A program made the position numbers and the translations under genes. The notes beneath the pieces are model-generated. The model had not been told where the DNA came from. It saw only the letters and a list, made by a program, of their open reading frames with translations, and did no database searches. From Hymenobacter siberiensis (lineage in GTDB: Bacteria; Bacteroidota; Bacteroidia; Cytophagales; Hymenobacteraceae): a stretch of DNA of 64,000 nt. Every line of letters starts with the position of its first letter. Position 1 is the first letter of the stretch. Location of the stretch: contig NZ_JAHLZY020000001.1 of assembly GCF_018967865.2 (NCBI RefSeq), forward strand, positions 3,844,001 through 3,908,000. Reading direction: 5' to 3'. Positions 26,434-34,583 of this stretch are shown piece after piece.

Positions 26434-28254
26434 CTAATCCTCAATCTTAGCGCGGCGCTTGATGCGCGACTCCCAACGCTTGCGCTTGGGCGCGATGCTG
26501 CCCCTCAGGTATTTCTCCATCACCATCACGGCGCAGGGGGCGGCGGCGGTGGCCCCGAAACCGGCATTTTCGAGGTACACGGCCACGGCAATGCGCGGGT
26601 TGTTGGCGGGGGCGAAGCCGACGAAGGTGGCGTGGTCGTCGCCTTCGTCGTTTTGCACGGTGCCAGTTTTGCCGGCCACGGTGATGCCTACATCAGCCAG
26701 ACTGGAGGTTTCGGCGGTGCCGCCGCGCTGCATCACGGCAATCATGCCGGGGACGAGGGCGGCCAGGTTGGCGCTATCGACCAGGGTGTAGTGCTTTTTG
26801 GTGAAGCGGGGCAGCGGGCCGCTGTCGCCCACGCTGCGCACCAGGTGCGGCCGGATGTACCAGCCCCGGTTGGCGATGATGGCGGCCATATTGGCCATTT
26901 GCAGGCCGGTGAGATTGATTTCGCCCTGCCCGATGCTGAGCGAATAAATGGAACGGTAGGTCCAGTGCGTGGTGCGGCGGACCTTGTCGTAGTAGGCCGG
27001 GGTGGGCAGGAAGCCGGGGGCTTCGTGCGGCACATCCACGCCCAGCACGGAGTCGAGCCCGAAGGACCGCACGTAGCGGCGCCACTGGGCCAAGTTGGCG
27101 TGGCGGGCGGCCACGGTGTCGGTGGCCAGACTGTCGGGCACGCGGCTGATGATATTGCGCATCACCTGGTAGAAATAGGGATTGCAGCTGTACTGCAGGC
27201 CTAGGGTGAGGTTTTTACCGGCCGGGTGGTGGTGCACGCAGCTGATGAGCGACTGGTCGCAGCGAAAGCCGGTTTGGGGCGTGATAGCTCCCAGCTGCAG
27301 GGCCACGGCGGCATTCACGAGCTTAAAAACCGAGCCCGGCGGGTTGGCCAGCATGGCGGGCCGGTTCATCAGGGGCATGTCTTCGCTTTCCAGCAGCTTG
27401 GCGCGCACGCCGGCCTGGTCGGGCGCGGTGAGGGTGCGGGCCGAAAACGTGGGGCCTGATACGAAGCAGAGAATTTCGCCGGTGCGCGGGTCGAGGGCTA
27501 CGAGGTAGCCCTTGCGGCCGCCAATCAGGCTTTCGGCATAGGCCTGCAGCCGGGCATCGAGGCTCAGATGGAGGTCCTGGCCTTGCTGAAACGCGGTGTC
27601 GGCGGCCCAGTTGCCGCGCTCCTGGCCCGTGGAGTCGAGGAGCGGGTGCCGAATGCCGCGGCGGCCGTTGAGCAGGCCGTTGTAGTAGCTCTCGACGCCA
27701 CCGTTGCGCAGGCGGTAGAACCGGCCCCGACGGTAACGTTGGGCCGAGCGCAGGAAAGCCTGCGCCTGGTCAGCGGCGTAGCCAAGCACGGGTGCTCCCG
27801 TGCTCGTGGTATAGGTGCGCATGGTTTGCTGCGTGAGCCTGAGCATGGGCCACTCCTTCTGGCGCTTGCGTATTTTTTCGGCTTCCGCGTTGGTAAGCAG
27901 CAATTTCACGCCTCCCTTGGGGCGGGCGCCTTCGTAGGGCAGAGCTGCGCTAATGCGGTGCCACAAGGCACTGTCGCGCCAGCCCAGCAGGCGGTTGAGG
28001 CCGGCGGAGTCGAGCGGCGGGCGCACCGGCAGGGTGAGCAGGTACACCGGCCGGGTGGCCACCAGCACGGAATCGTTGCGGTCGAGCACGCGGCCCCGCC
28101 AGGGCGCTTCCGATACGTCGCGGCGCGGGGTGAGGGGCCCCAGGGAGGAATCCGGCACCAGCACCTCGGCCTGCTGCGCCGGCGATGAACAGGCCGTCAG
28201 CATCAGCACGCAGGCAACGAGGCAGGTTTTCCAGGGGGCAAGAGTCATTAACAT
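26434..28254 (-). CDS. Penicillin-binding lipoprotein (class B transpeptidase, PBP2/MrdA-like)
   Basis: A 606-aa DD-transpeptidase that cross-links peptidoglycan. All three active-site motifs are seen: SVFK with S308 and K311, SCN at 356-358, and KTG at 529-531. The PBP dimerisation region (WRGRVLDRNDSVLVATRPVYLL) is N-terminal. Unlike the usual uncleaved membrane anchor, the N-terminus is a lipoprotein signal (CLVACVLMLTAC, C22), so the enzyme should be tethered by lipid. No rodA partner is adjacent. It could be a secondary, specialised PBP or a beta-lactam-insensitive copy; the sequence alone cannot say. Confidence 0.88.
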   Translation of the reverse strand: MLMTLAPWKTCLVACVLMLTACSSPAQQAEVLVPDSSLGPLTPRRDVSEAPWRGRVLDRNDSVLVATRPVYLLTLPVRPPLDSAGLNRLLGWRDSALWHRISAALPYEGARPKGGVKLLLTNAEAEKIRKRQKEWPMLRLTQQTMRTYTTSTGAPVLGYAADQAQAFLRSAQRYRRGRFYRLRNGGVESYYNGLLNGRRGIRHPLLDSTGQERGNWAADTAFQQGQDLHLSLDARLQAYAESLIGGRKGYLVALDPRTGEILCFVSGPTFSARTLTAPDQAGVRAKLLESEDMPLMNRPAMLANPPGSVFKLVNAAVALQLGAITPQTGFRCDQSLISCVHHHPAGKNLTLGLQYSCNPYFYQVMRNIISRVPDSLATDTVAARHANLAQWRRYVRSFGLDSVLGVDVPHEAPGFLPTPAYYDKVRRTTHWTYRSIYSLSIGQGEINLTGLQMANMAAIIANRGWYIRPHLVRSVGDSGPLPRFTKKHYTLVDSANLAALVPGMIAVMQRGGTAETSSLADVGITVAGKTGTVQNDEGDDHATFVGFAPANNPRIAVAVYLENAGFGATAAAPCAVMVMEKYLRGSIAPKRKRWESRIKRRAKIED

Positions 28255-28418
28255 CTGCTAAAACTAGGCGGTACTCGCAAGGTGGGTCGCTACTTTTCGA
28301 TGAACACTGCCAACGGCCTTTCAGAAGAGGGGTAATTGCCAAGTATCCACCTTTGGGTATTCATAATGTTCACGAAGTGGCCTGCGCCTGTTGAGACGCA
28401 AAATGTCGCGCGCAGATT
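28255..28418. other. Intergenic region upstream of the PBP gene
   Basis: No gene is supported. It presumably contains the PBP promoter, but no close TAnnTTTG match is seen. Confidence 0.3.
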
Positions 28419-28538
28419 TTAGTACCCGCTGCATTTAACAACCACGGCGGCTACCACGGCCACGGCGAGCAGCGAACCCAGCCGCAGGGCCAGGAATACC
28501 CAAGCCGGTAATTCAGGGTCTTTACGAATTTTAAACAT
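28419..28538 (-). CDS. Small single-span membrane protein (39 aa)
   Basis: A 39-codon ORF beginning MFKIRKDPELPAWVFLALRL and ending VVVKCSGY. A charged N-terminus is followed by one hydrophobic span (WVFLALRLGSLLAVAVV). Codon choice is GC-rich in third positions like neighbouring genes, and it fills a gap that otherwise has no feature. No family is recognised and no ribosome-binding site is evident, which is normal in this phylum. Confidence 0.5.
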   Translation of the reverse strand: MFKIRKDPELPAWVFLALRLGSLLAVAVVAAVVVKCSGY

Positions 28539-28695
28539 CTGATTTTACGCTGAAGTAGTTTGCTTATGAATCACTGCTTAACAACGAACAACCGACAACT
28601 AGCCGGAAGCTGGTTGTACCCCTATACGGCCCCAAACCCCAAAAGGCTCGGACCGGGTTACTACCCAATTAGCCGACCCTGCCGGGCACGGCCCC

Positions 28696-28703
28696 TACCT
28701 TTG
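28696..28703 (+). promoter_or_regulatory. TACCTTTG -7 box of the methyltransferase gene, 8 nt from the ATG
   Basis: A perfect TAnnTTTG with CGCGCTCT between it and the ATG at 28712. The leader would be only about one to three nucleotides. Confidence 0.5.
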
Positions 28704-28711
28704 CGCGCTCT

Positions 28712-29596
28712 ATGTACGATTTCCTCACCACCTCGCCCTGGCCCGACTACGAGCTAATTGATTCCGGCAACTTCCAGAAGCTCGAACGCTTTGGCCAATA
28801 CATCCTGGCCCGCCCCGAGCCGCAAGCCATCTGGGACCCGCACTTGCCCCTCAAGGAATGGAAAAAGGCCGATGCGGCCTTCGCCCGTGCGCCCGGCTCC
28901 ACCGAAAAGGGCCAGTGGCGCCTCAAGCCCGACATGCCCGAGCAGTGGGTCATTGCCTACGAGCGGCCCGATGGCCTGAAGCTGAAATTCCGGCTGGGCC
29001 TGTCCTCGTTTAAGCACGTGGGCCTGTTTCCGGAGCAGGACCCCAACTGGCAGTTCATCTATAATCAGACGAAAAAGCGCCGCGCCAAATTGCCGCGCGT
29101 GCTCAACCTGTTTGCCTACACGGGCGCGGCCACGCTGGCCGCCCGCGCCGCCGGCGCCGACGTCACGCACCTCGATTCGGTGAAGCAGGTGAACTTCTGG
29201 GCCCGCGACAACATGGAAGCCAGCCAGCTCGACGGCGTGCGCTGGCTCGTGGAAGACGCCATGAAGTACGTGCGGCGCGAAGTGAAGCGCGGCAGCAAGT
29301 ATCAGGGCCTCATCCTCGACCCGCCCGCCTACGGCCGGGGCCCCAACGGTGAGAAATGGCAGCTCGAAGACGAGTTGAACGAAATGCTCAAGCTCAGCCA
29401 GCAGCTCCTCGACCCAGAGGACCATTTCTTTGTGGTGAACCTGTACTCGCTGGGCTTCTCAGCCCTGATTCTCGATAATCTGACTACCGCCATTTTCCCC
29501 GGCGAGAAGGCCGTGCGCGAGCTGGGCGAGATTTACCTGCACGATGCCGGGCAGCGCAAGCTGCCGCTGGGCACGTTCTGCCGGTTTGCCGTGTGA
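28712..29596 (+). CDS. Class I SAM-dependent rRNA (cytosine-C5/guanine) methyltransferase, RlmI/RlmK-like
   Basis: A 294-aa methyltransferase. SAM motif I is VLNLFAYTGAATLAA and motif IV is LILDPPAYGRGPNGEKWQLE, the DPPAY form seen in RlmI/RlmK-type 23S rRNA methyltransferases. The N-terminal half lacks the PUA domain of RlmI, so the exact target base is not clear. Start ATG is preceded by a TACCTTTG box. An IS5 element begins 38 nt after the stop codon. Confidence 0.85.
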   Translation: MYDFLTTSPWPDYELIDSGNFQKLERFGQYILARPEPQAIWDPHLPLKEWKKADAAFARAPGSTEKGQWRLKPDMPEQWVIAYERPDGLKLKFRLGLSSFKHVGLFPEQDPNWQFIYNQTKKRRAKLPRVLNLFAYTGAATLAARAAGADVTHLDSVKQVNFWARDNMEASQLDGVRWLVEDAMKYVRREVKRGSKYQGLILDPPAYGRGPNGEKWQLEDELNEMLKLSQQLLDPEDHFFVVNLYSLGFSALILDNLTTAIFPGEKAVRELGEIYLHDAGQRKLPLGTFCRFAV

Positions 29597-29634
29597 GGCA
29601 AACTTTAGCTTGCCGTTTTGGAAAAAAAGATATT

Positions 29635-30549
29635 GAAGCTGTTTAGAAAGTCGGCTTTTGATTAATTTTTCGCAAAAAGATGACGACGAAGGCGAGCCAG
29701 TGCCAGGCCAGCCAATTGCCGACGCTGGTTTCGTAGCGCACGAGCAAGGTTTTAAAGCCGTCGAGCCAGGCGTTGGCGTGTTCGACCACGACGCGGCGGC
29801 GGTAGAGTTCGGGGTCGAAAAAGGTGTCGTCGTCGGTCTGCCAGTCGGCGGCGCGGCGGTTGCGGGGAATGTTGGCCTCGATGTCGCGCCGGGCGCATTC
29901 CTGACGAAAGCCTTGGGTGTCAAAGGCTTTGTCGGCGTTCAGAAACAGCCCGGCGACGGGAATATTAGCCGCTTCGAGCGAGGCGCAGATTTCCCCGAAC
30001 AAGGCGTTGAGCTGGTGGGTGTCGTGGTGGTTGCCCGCCTGCGGGCTGGCGCAGGCCAGCGGTTGTCCCCGGTTATCGGCCAAGAAGAGGGCTGTGGTGG
30101 TACGGGCTTTCTTGCGGCCCTGATAGCCGACGGCCTCCCCGCCGTTCTTGGCGGGCGTGTGGCTGCCGTCGAGTTGGACGCTGGAACAGTCCAGATGGGC
30201 CCCGTTTTCGCGCAACAAGCGGAGCCATACCCCTTGCCAGGACCCGTCCTTGCGCCACGCATTAAAGCGGGCGTACACGCCCTGCCAGGTCAGCGATGCG
30301 CCCGTAAAAAACTGTTTAACAGGCAACAATCGCCATTGACAGCCGCTTTTGAGTTTGTAGAGAATGGCTTCCACCAACTCGGCCGGCTCCACGACCGAGG
30401 GGCGGCCATGGGCGGAGAAGGTGAGCGCGGGCAGAATCCATTGGCGAATCATATCTTTGGACAGGACTTCCATTAAAATGCGAAAAAAGGAGTGTTACAC
30501 CTCAAATTTCGCGCTTTTTTGGGAGTCCTTTGACTTTCTAAACAGCTTC
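29635..30549. mobile_element. IS5-family insertion sequence, complete, 915 bp
   Basis: Perfect 18-bp terminal inverted repeats GAAGCTGTTTAGAAAGTC at 29635-29652 and 30532-30549 (complement). It is flanked by a direct ATT at 29632-29634 and 30550-30552, consistent with a 3-bp target duplication. One intact transposase gene fills it, and its stop codon lies inside the left repeat. Confidence 0.92.
29643..30473 (-). CDS. IS5-family transposase
   Basis: A 276-aa DDE transposase. The N-terminal domain (LKSGCQWRLLPV ... WQGVYARFNAWRKDGSW) is the DUF4096-type helix-turn-helix region. The catalytic residues appear in VQLDGSHTPAK (first D), FLNADKAFDTQ (second D) and RVVVEHANAWLDGFK (E). The frame is intact, so the element may still be active. 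The ATG lies 76 nt inside the right end. The codon pattern is GC-rich like the host. Confidence 0.93.
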   Translation of the reverse strand: MEVLSKDMIRQWILPALTFSAHGRPSVVEPAELVEAILYKLKSGCQWRLLPVKQFFTGASLTWQGVYARFNAWRKDGSWQGVWLRLLRENGAHLDCSSVQLDGSHTPAKNGGEAVGYQGRKKARTTTALFLADNRGQPLACASPQAGNHHDTHQLNALFGEICASLEAANIPVAGLFLNADKAFDTQGFRQECARRDIEANIPRNRRAADWQTDDDTFFDPELYRRRVVVEHANAWLDGFKTLLVRYETSVGNWLAWHWLAFVVIFLRKINQKPTF

Positions 30550-30572
30550 ATTAAAACACGGCAGGCTAAAGC

Positions 30573-30938
30573 TTACCTCACGCGCTTATTCATCCACAGC
30601 TGAAAAATGAGCGCCCCGGCCGCGTAGGCCAACACGTCTGCCGGGTCGGCCACGGCCTGGGCCGACCAGAGCGGCAGCAGGCCTTCGAACCACAGCGCTA
30701 CGCCGGCCCAGGCGGCCAGCACCCAGGTGCCGGGCAGCGTGGCCCCACGGCCGTACACGGTTTGGTGTGCGGCCAGGGCCAGGCTGAGCATTAGGGGGAG
30801 AAAAAGCACATCGTTCAAGTACGACGCCAGCCCGGCCGGCAGCGCCAGGTGCAGCCAGTGCTTGTTTAGCTGGTAGCCGCCGTAGAGCAGGGCGCTGCCT
30901 AAAAACAAAGGGTGGCGAAGCACGGCCGGCACCCGCAT
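30573..30938 (-). CDS. Small multi-span membrane protein, unknown function
   Basis: A 121-aa hydrophobic protein with about four membrane segments (HPLFLGSALLYGGY, YLNDVLFLPLMLSLAL, TWVLAAWAGVALWF, ADVLAYAAGALIFQL). The conserved-looking LNDVLFLPL and DPADVLAYAAGA motifs suggest a conserved family common in Bacteroidetes, but I cannot name a function. It starts 1 nt after the stop of the zinc-ribbon gene, so the two are probably one operon. Confidence 0.7.
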   Translation of the reverse strand: MRVPAVLRHPLFLGSALLYGGYQLNKHWLHLALPAGLASYLNDVLFLPLMLSLALAAHQTVYGRGATLPGTWVLAAWAGVALWFEGLLPLWSAQAVADPADVLAYAAGALIFQLWMNKRVR

Positions 30939-30939
30939 A

Positions 30940-31242
30940 TCAGGCCGCCAAGGCGGTTACCAGCCACACAATAAACCCCAGAATGGCCACGAATAGCAGC
31001 TGCCCGCCCCGCACAATAGTCTTGAAAAACCGCACCAGGCCGCCATCTTCGGGGTATATTTCCACGAGCTGAATGCCCCCGCGCAGGTGCTCCGTAGCCG
31101 CGCGCTGCCGGGTTTCCTCGTGCGTGCGTGGGTCCAGCAGCTCGCCGCAGTGTTCGCAGCGGTCGGTGGCTTGCTGCTGCCAGTGCGACCACTGCTGGCA
31201 GACCGGACACTTCTTCGTTGAAATAAAATTTTTATCAGCCAT
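30940..31242 (-). CDS. Zinc-ribbon plus C-terminal membrane-anchor protein, unknown function
   Basis: A 100-aa protein. The N-terminus carries a four-cysteine zinc-ribbon pattern (KKCPVCQQW ... RCEHCGELLD). The C-terminus is one hydrophobic span (GGQLLFVAILGFIVWLVTALAA). The cytosolic zinc ribbon tethered to the membrane could mediate protein contacts. The next gene starts 1 nt after its stop codon, implying co-translation. Confidence 0.72.
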   Translation of the reverse strand: MADKNFISTKKCPVCQQWSHWQQQATDRCEHCGELLDPRTHEETRQRAATEHLRGGIQLVEIYPEDGGLVRFFKTIVRGGQLLFVAILGFIVWLVTALAA

Positions 31243-31336
31243 CGCTCTTTCTTTACGTAGGAAGCAAGCGCATGTTTAGGGTGCTTCGGCACAGGCCCGT
31301 CGTACCCTTCGTTGCCATTGCCATATTTTCTTCTCA

Positions 31337-32293
31337 ATGCATCACGCCCATCCTCACCCCCGCCGCCTTGCCCTGATTGATATGGGCACCAACACTTTCC
31401 ACCTGCTTATTGTGGAAATGCCCACCACGCCCGGCCAGAAACCGGTGGTCGTGCTGCGCACCAAAGCGGGCGTACGCCTGGGCGAGGGCGGCATCAGCCA
31501 GGGCATCATCGCCCCGGCGGCCTACGACCGCGCCCTGCACACGCTGGCCGGCTTCAAGGAGGAAATGGAGCTGCACTCCGTGACGGAGGTGCGTGCCACC
31601 GCCACCAGCGCCATGCGCGTCACGAAAAATGGTCCCGATTTGGTGCGCGACATTTTCGAGCAAACCGGCATTCAGGTCAACGTCATTTCTGGCGAGCGCG
31701 AGGCGGAGCTCATCTGCCAGGGGGTGCGCCAGGCCGTGGATTTGGGGAAGGAATCGCAGCTGATAATGGACATCGGCGGCGGCTCGGTGGAGTTCATCAT
31801 TGCCAACCAGACTACCATTTTCTGGAAGCAGAGCTTCGAAATCGGGGCTCAGCGCCTGCTGGATATGTTCTTTCCCGACCCCAGCGGCGTATTTCCCGCC
31901 GCCGCCGTCGAGGCCGAGCAGCAGTACCTCGGCACAATGCTCACGCCGCTCATCGAAGCCGTGCGGCAGTACCGGCCGGTGGGCATCGTCGGCGCATCCG
32001 GCAGCTTCGACAGCCTGGCCGACATGCAAGCTGGCCAGTTGCGTACTGAGGCCGAGCTGCCGCCCTGCACCGAGCTGGCGCTGGAATCCTTCCAAAGCAG
32101 CTACCGCCACCTGCTCGGCGGCAACCACGAGCAGCGCAAGGCCCTGCCCGGCATCCTGCCCATGCGGGCCAATATGATGGTGGTAGCCACCGTGCTAATT
32201 GATTTCGTGCTGGGCATCACGGAAATTACGCGGATTCGTGCGTCGGCTTTCGCACTGAAGGAAGGGGTTTTGGCGGAGATACTGGCCGTATAA
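31337..32293 (+). CDS. Ppx/GppA-family phosphatase (exopolyphosphatase / pppGpp hydrolase)
   Basis: A 318-aa member of the ASKHA ATPase-fold superfamily. Phosphate-1 motif LALIDMGTNTFHLLIVE, then EVRATATSAMR, the GEREAELICQGV segment and the second glycine-rich motif IMDIGGGSVEFII. It is about the length of the short single-domain form that lacks the C-terminal HD domain. It hydrolyses polyphosphate or pppGpp; which one cannot be decided. Its 3' end is followed 11 nt later by a palindrome. Confidence 0.9.
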   Translation: MHHAHPHPRRLALIDMGTNTFHLLIVEMPTTPGQKPVVVLRTKAGVRLGEGGISQGIIAPAAYDRALHTLAGFKEEMELHSVTEVRATATSAMRVTKNGPDLVRDIFEQTGIQVNVISGEREAELICQGVRQAVDLGKESQLIMDIGGGSVEFIIANQTTIFWKQSFEIGAQRLLDMFFPDPSGVFPAAAVEAEQQYLGTMLTPLIEAVRQYRPVGIVGASGSFDSLADMQAGQLRTEAELPPCTELALESFQSSYRHLLGGNHEQRKALPGILPMRANMMVVATVLIDFVLGITEITRIRASAFALKEGVLAEILAV

Positions 32294-32304
32294 TTTACTT
32301 TGAG

Positions 32305-32404
32305 CGTCATACCGAGCGCAGCGAAGCATCTTTACCGCCACCACTAAACCAATCGAATGGATTAGTGGTGGCGGTAAAGATGCTTCGCTGCGCTCGGTAT
32401 GACG
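32305..32404. repeat. Family A palindrome, 43-bp perfect arms
   Basis: The arms 32305-32347 and 32362-32404 are exact reverse complements around a 14-nt loop. They share AGCGAAGCATCTTTACCGC with the 9493-9592 copy. It lies between the Ppx gene and the Ldh gene on the same strand. Confidence 0.9.
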
Positions 32405-32430
32405 TTCCCATTTCTCCGATTCCTCAAGAC

Positions 32431-33492
32431 ATGACCTTCTCCTACAGCCAGCTTTTCACCTTCACCGAAAGCGTTTTTCTCGCCATGGGCTGCCCGGCCG
32501 AGGATGCCACCCTCGCCACCGAAACCCTGCTTTCGGCCGACCTACGCGGCGTAGATTCCCACGGTGTGGCCCGCCTCGTGGGCTACGTGCGCCTGTGGGA
32601 GGCCGGCCGCATCAACGCCACGCCCCGCGTGGGCGTCACCTACGAAACGCCTAGTACCGCCGTGGTAGATGGTGACGGCGGCCTGGGCCTGGTGGTGGGC
32701 CCCCGGGCCATGCGCGTGGCCATTGAGAAAGCCCGGCAGGCAGGTACCGGCTGGGTTTCAGTGAAGAACTCCAACCACTTCGGCATTGCCGGCTACCACG
32801 CCATGCTGCCGCTGGCGCACGACATGATTGGCATTGCCATGACCAACGCCTCGCCGCTCGTCGCGCCCACCTTCTCGCTCGACCGCCTGCTTGGCACCAA
32901 CCCCATTGCCGTAGCCGTGCCCGCCGGCGAGCAGTCTGATTTCGTGCTCGACATGGCCACCACCACCGCCGCCAACGGCAAGCTCGAAATTGCCCAGCGC
33001 AAGGGCCTGCCCCTGCCCGAAGGCTGGGCCCAAACCGCCGACGGCCAACCCAGCACCGATGCCAACGCGGTGAAAAACGGCGGCGCGCTGCTGCCCCTGG
33101 GCGGGGCCACCGGCTCGCACAAGGGCTACGGCTTGGGCGCGGTGGTCGATATTTTCTCGGCCGTGCTCTCCGGCGCGAACTATGGGCCGTGGGTGCCGCC
33201 CTTCGTGGCCTTCCTACAGCCCTCGGCCAACCCCGTGGGGCAGGGCCTGGGACACTTTTTCGGCGCCATGCGCGTCGATGCCTTCCGGCCTGCCAACGAG
33301 TTTAAAGCGCACATGGATAACTGGATTTCAACTTTCCGCCAAGCGCAGGCAGTGGAAGGCAAAAAAGTCCTCATCCCTGGCGACCCCGAGCGCGAAATGG
33401 CCGCCCATCGATTGCTGGACGGCATTCCGCTGCTCGATGCCGTGGTTAAGGATTTGGAAGGCGTGGGCGCGAAGTTTGGCGTGAAGCTGTAG
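32431..33492 (+). CDS. Ldh2-family NAD(P)-dependent oxidoreductase (malate/L-lactate/ureidoglycolate dehydrogenase type)
   Basis: A 353-aa protein. The ATG at 32431 (MTFSYSQLFTF) is used because longer reading would pass through the palindrome. Characteristic stretches are SADLRGVDSHGVARLVGYVR, with the catalytic-region histidine, WVSVKNSNHFGIAGYHAM, LLGTNPIAVAVP, DMATTTAANGKLEIA and GSHKGYGLGAVVDIFSA. The family reduces 2-oxoacids or oxidises 2-hydroxyacids; the substrate is unknown. A strong terminator follows. Confidence 0.9.
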   Translation: MTFSYSQLFTFTESVFLAMGCPAEDATLATETLLSADLRGVDSHGVARLVGYVRLWEAGRINATPRVGVTYETPSTAVVDGDGGLGLVVGPRAMRVAIEKARQAGTGWVSVKNSNHFGIAGYHAMLPLAHDMIGIAMTNASPLVAPTFSLDRLLGTNPIAVAVPAGEQSDFVLDMATTTAANGKLEIAQRKGLPLPEGWAQTADGQPSTDANAVKNGGALLPLGGATGSHKGYGLGAVVDIFSAVLSGANYGPWVPPFVAFLQPSANPVGQGLGHFFGAMRVDAFRPANEFKAHMDNWISTFRQAQAVEGKKVLIPGDPEREMAAHRLLDGIPLLDAVVKDLEGVGAKFGVKL

Positions 33493-33525
33493 CACTTCGT
33501 CTTTATTCCGACAGCCAGCCAAAAA

Positions 33526-33559
33526 CAAAAAGGCTCCCTGCTTGCGCGGGGAGCCTTTT
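33526..33559. terminator. Bidirectional terminator
   Basis: AAAAAGGCTCCC / GGGAGCCTTTT stem between the Ldh gene and the convergent L,D-transpeptidase-like gene. Confidence 0.8.
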
Positions 33560-33584
33560 CCAATAATATCAGCAGTGCTGAAAC

Positions 33585-34433
33585 CTACGAGATGCCGTGG
33601 GCCGTGGCGTGGGGCGCCATAGCAGCCATGGCCACTTGCTGGTTCAAAAACTGCGACGAGTAACCCGCGTCCGACTTGTTGAGGAACAGGCAAGTGCCAC
33701 CGTTCACAACGTCGATAATCTGCGAATACTGGTCCATGGGCAGCGCCGGGCAGCCAAGGCTACGACCCAGGCGGCCATTCTGCTTAATGAAGTCTTCGCT
33801 GACATAATCGGCGCCGTGCATCACGATGGAACGGGCAGCGGCGTTGCTGTTCACGCCTTCGTCCATGCCTTCGAGGCGCAGCGAATGGCCGTGCTTGCCT
33901 TCGTATTCGCTGCCGGTGACATAAAAGCCCAGGCTGCTCATATTGCTTTGGTCGGTGTTGGAAAAGCTGCTGGCTTCATTCTCGCCCGAGTTGTGGCCGT
34001 GAGCCACGAGGGTATGAAAGAGGACTTCTTTCTTGCCCAAATCGAGCACCCAGAGGCGTTTTTCGGTACTGGGCAGGTCGAAGTCAATAACCGTCAGCAC
34101 CTGCTTGTCCTCGGCCAGCTTGCCGGCCTGGCGCAGGTTGAGGTAGCCGGTCATGGCCTTGGCGAACGTTTCAAAGCGCAGCCCTTCCTGCTCGGCCCCG
34201 AGGGCATTGTAGGTGGTGCGCAGCTCCTGGTCGAACTGGGCTTTGGGCGAAAATTCTATTTTGGGCATCCGCAGCTCGTTGCGCGAGCTGCCCGCCACCG
34301 ACTGCTGAATATTGCCGGCCATGGGCGTAGCCAAAAACAACGAGGCCAAAAACGGCAGAACGCGGCGCGCCATGCGCTGACGACGCAGGCCTTGGCGTTT
34401 GCGCTGAACGATGCTGGGCTGATGCGAATGCAT
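33585..34433 (-). CDS. Murein L,D-transpeptidase catalytic-domain protein, copy 1
   Basis: A 282-aa exported protein. The ATG at 34433 gives a basic N-terminus (RKRQGLRRQRMARR) and a hydrophobic stretch (VLPFLASLFLATPMA). The catalytic pair is H206 in VMHGADYVSE and C228 in RSLGCPALP, matching the L,D-transpeptidase catalytic-domain family of Bacteroidetes (PF13645-like, YkuD relatives). It would form 3-3 cross-links or attach proteins to peptidoglycan. It lies directly downstream of a related gene on the same strand. Confidence 0.87.
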   Translation of the reverse strand: MHSHQPSIVQRKRQGLRRQRMARRVLPFLASLFLATPMAGNIQQSVAGSSRNELRMPKIEFSPKAQFDQELRTTYNALGAEQEGLRFETFAKAMTGYLNLRQAGKLAEDKQVLTVIDFDLPSTEKRLWVLDLGKKEVLFHTLVAHGHNSGENEASSFSNTDQSNMSSLGFYVTGSEYEGKHGHSLRLEGMDEGVNSNAAARSIVMHGADYVSEDFIKQNGRLGRSLGCPALPMDQYSQIIDVVNGGTCLFLNKSDAGYSSQFLNQQVAMAAMAPHATAHGIS

Positions 34434-34583
34434 AATCGAAGTGGCTGGTTGGAGAAGCAAAATCAGCCGGCGCACGGGCGACAGCTGTTTCGGATGCTTT
34501 ATACGGAGTGGGAATTCCGGCGGCTACTTTAAACACGATTTGCCGAGCTAAATGATTCCGTTGCTTCTCCGGATGCAACCCGG

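Noticed and set aside
25660..27204. 514-aa open frame across dapF and the PBP gene on the + strand
   Set aside because: Antisense to two genes with complete active sites; low-complexity composition.
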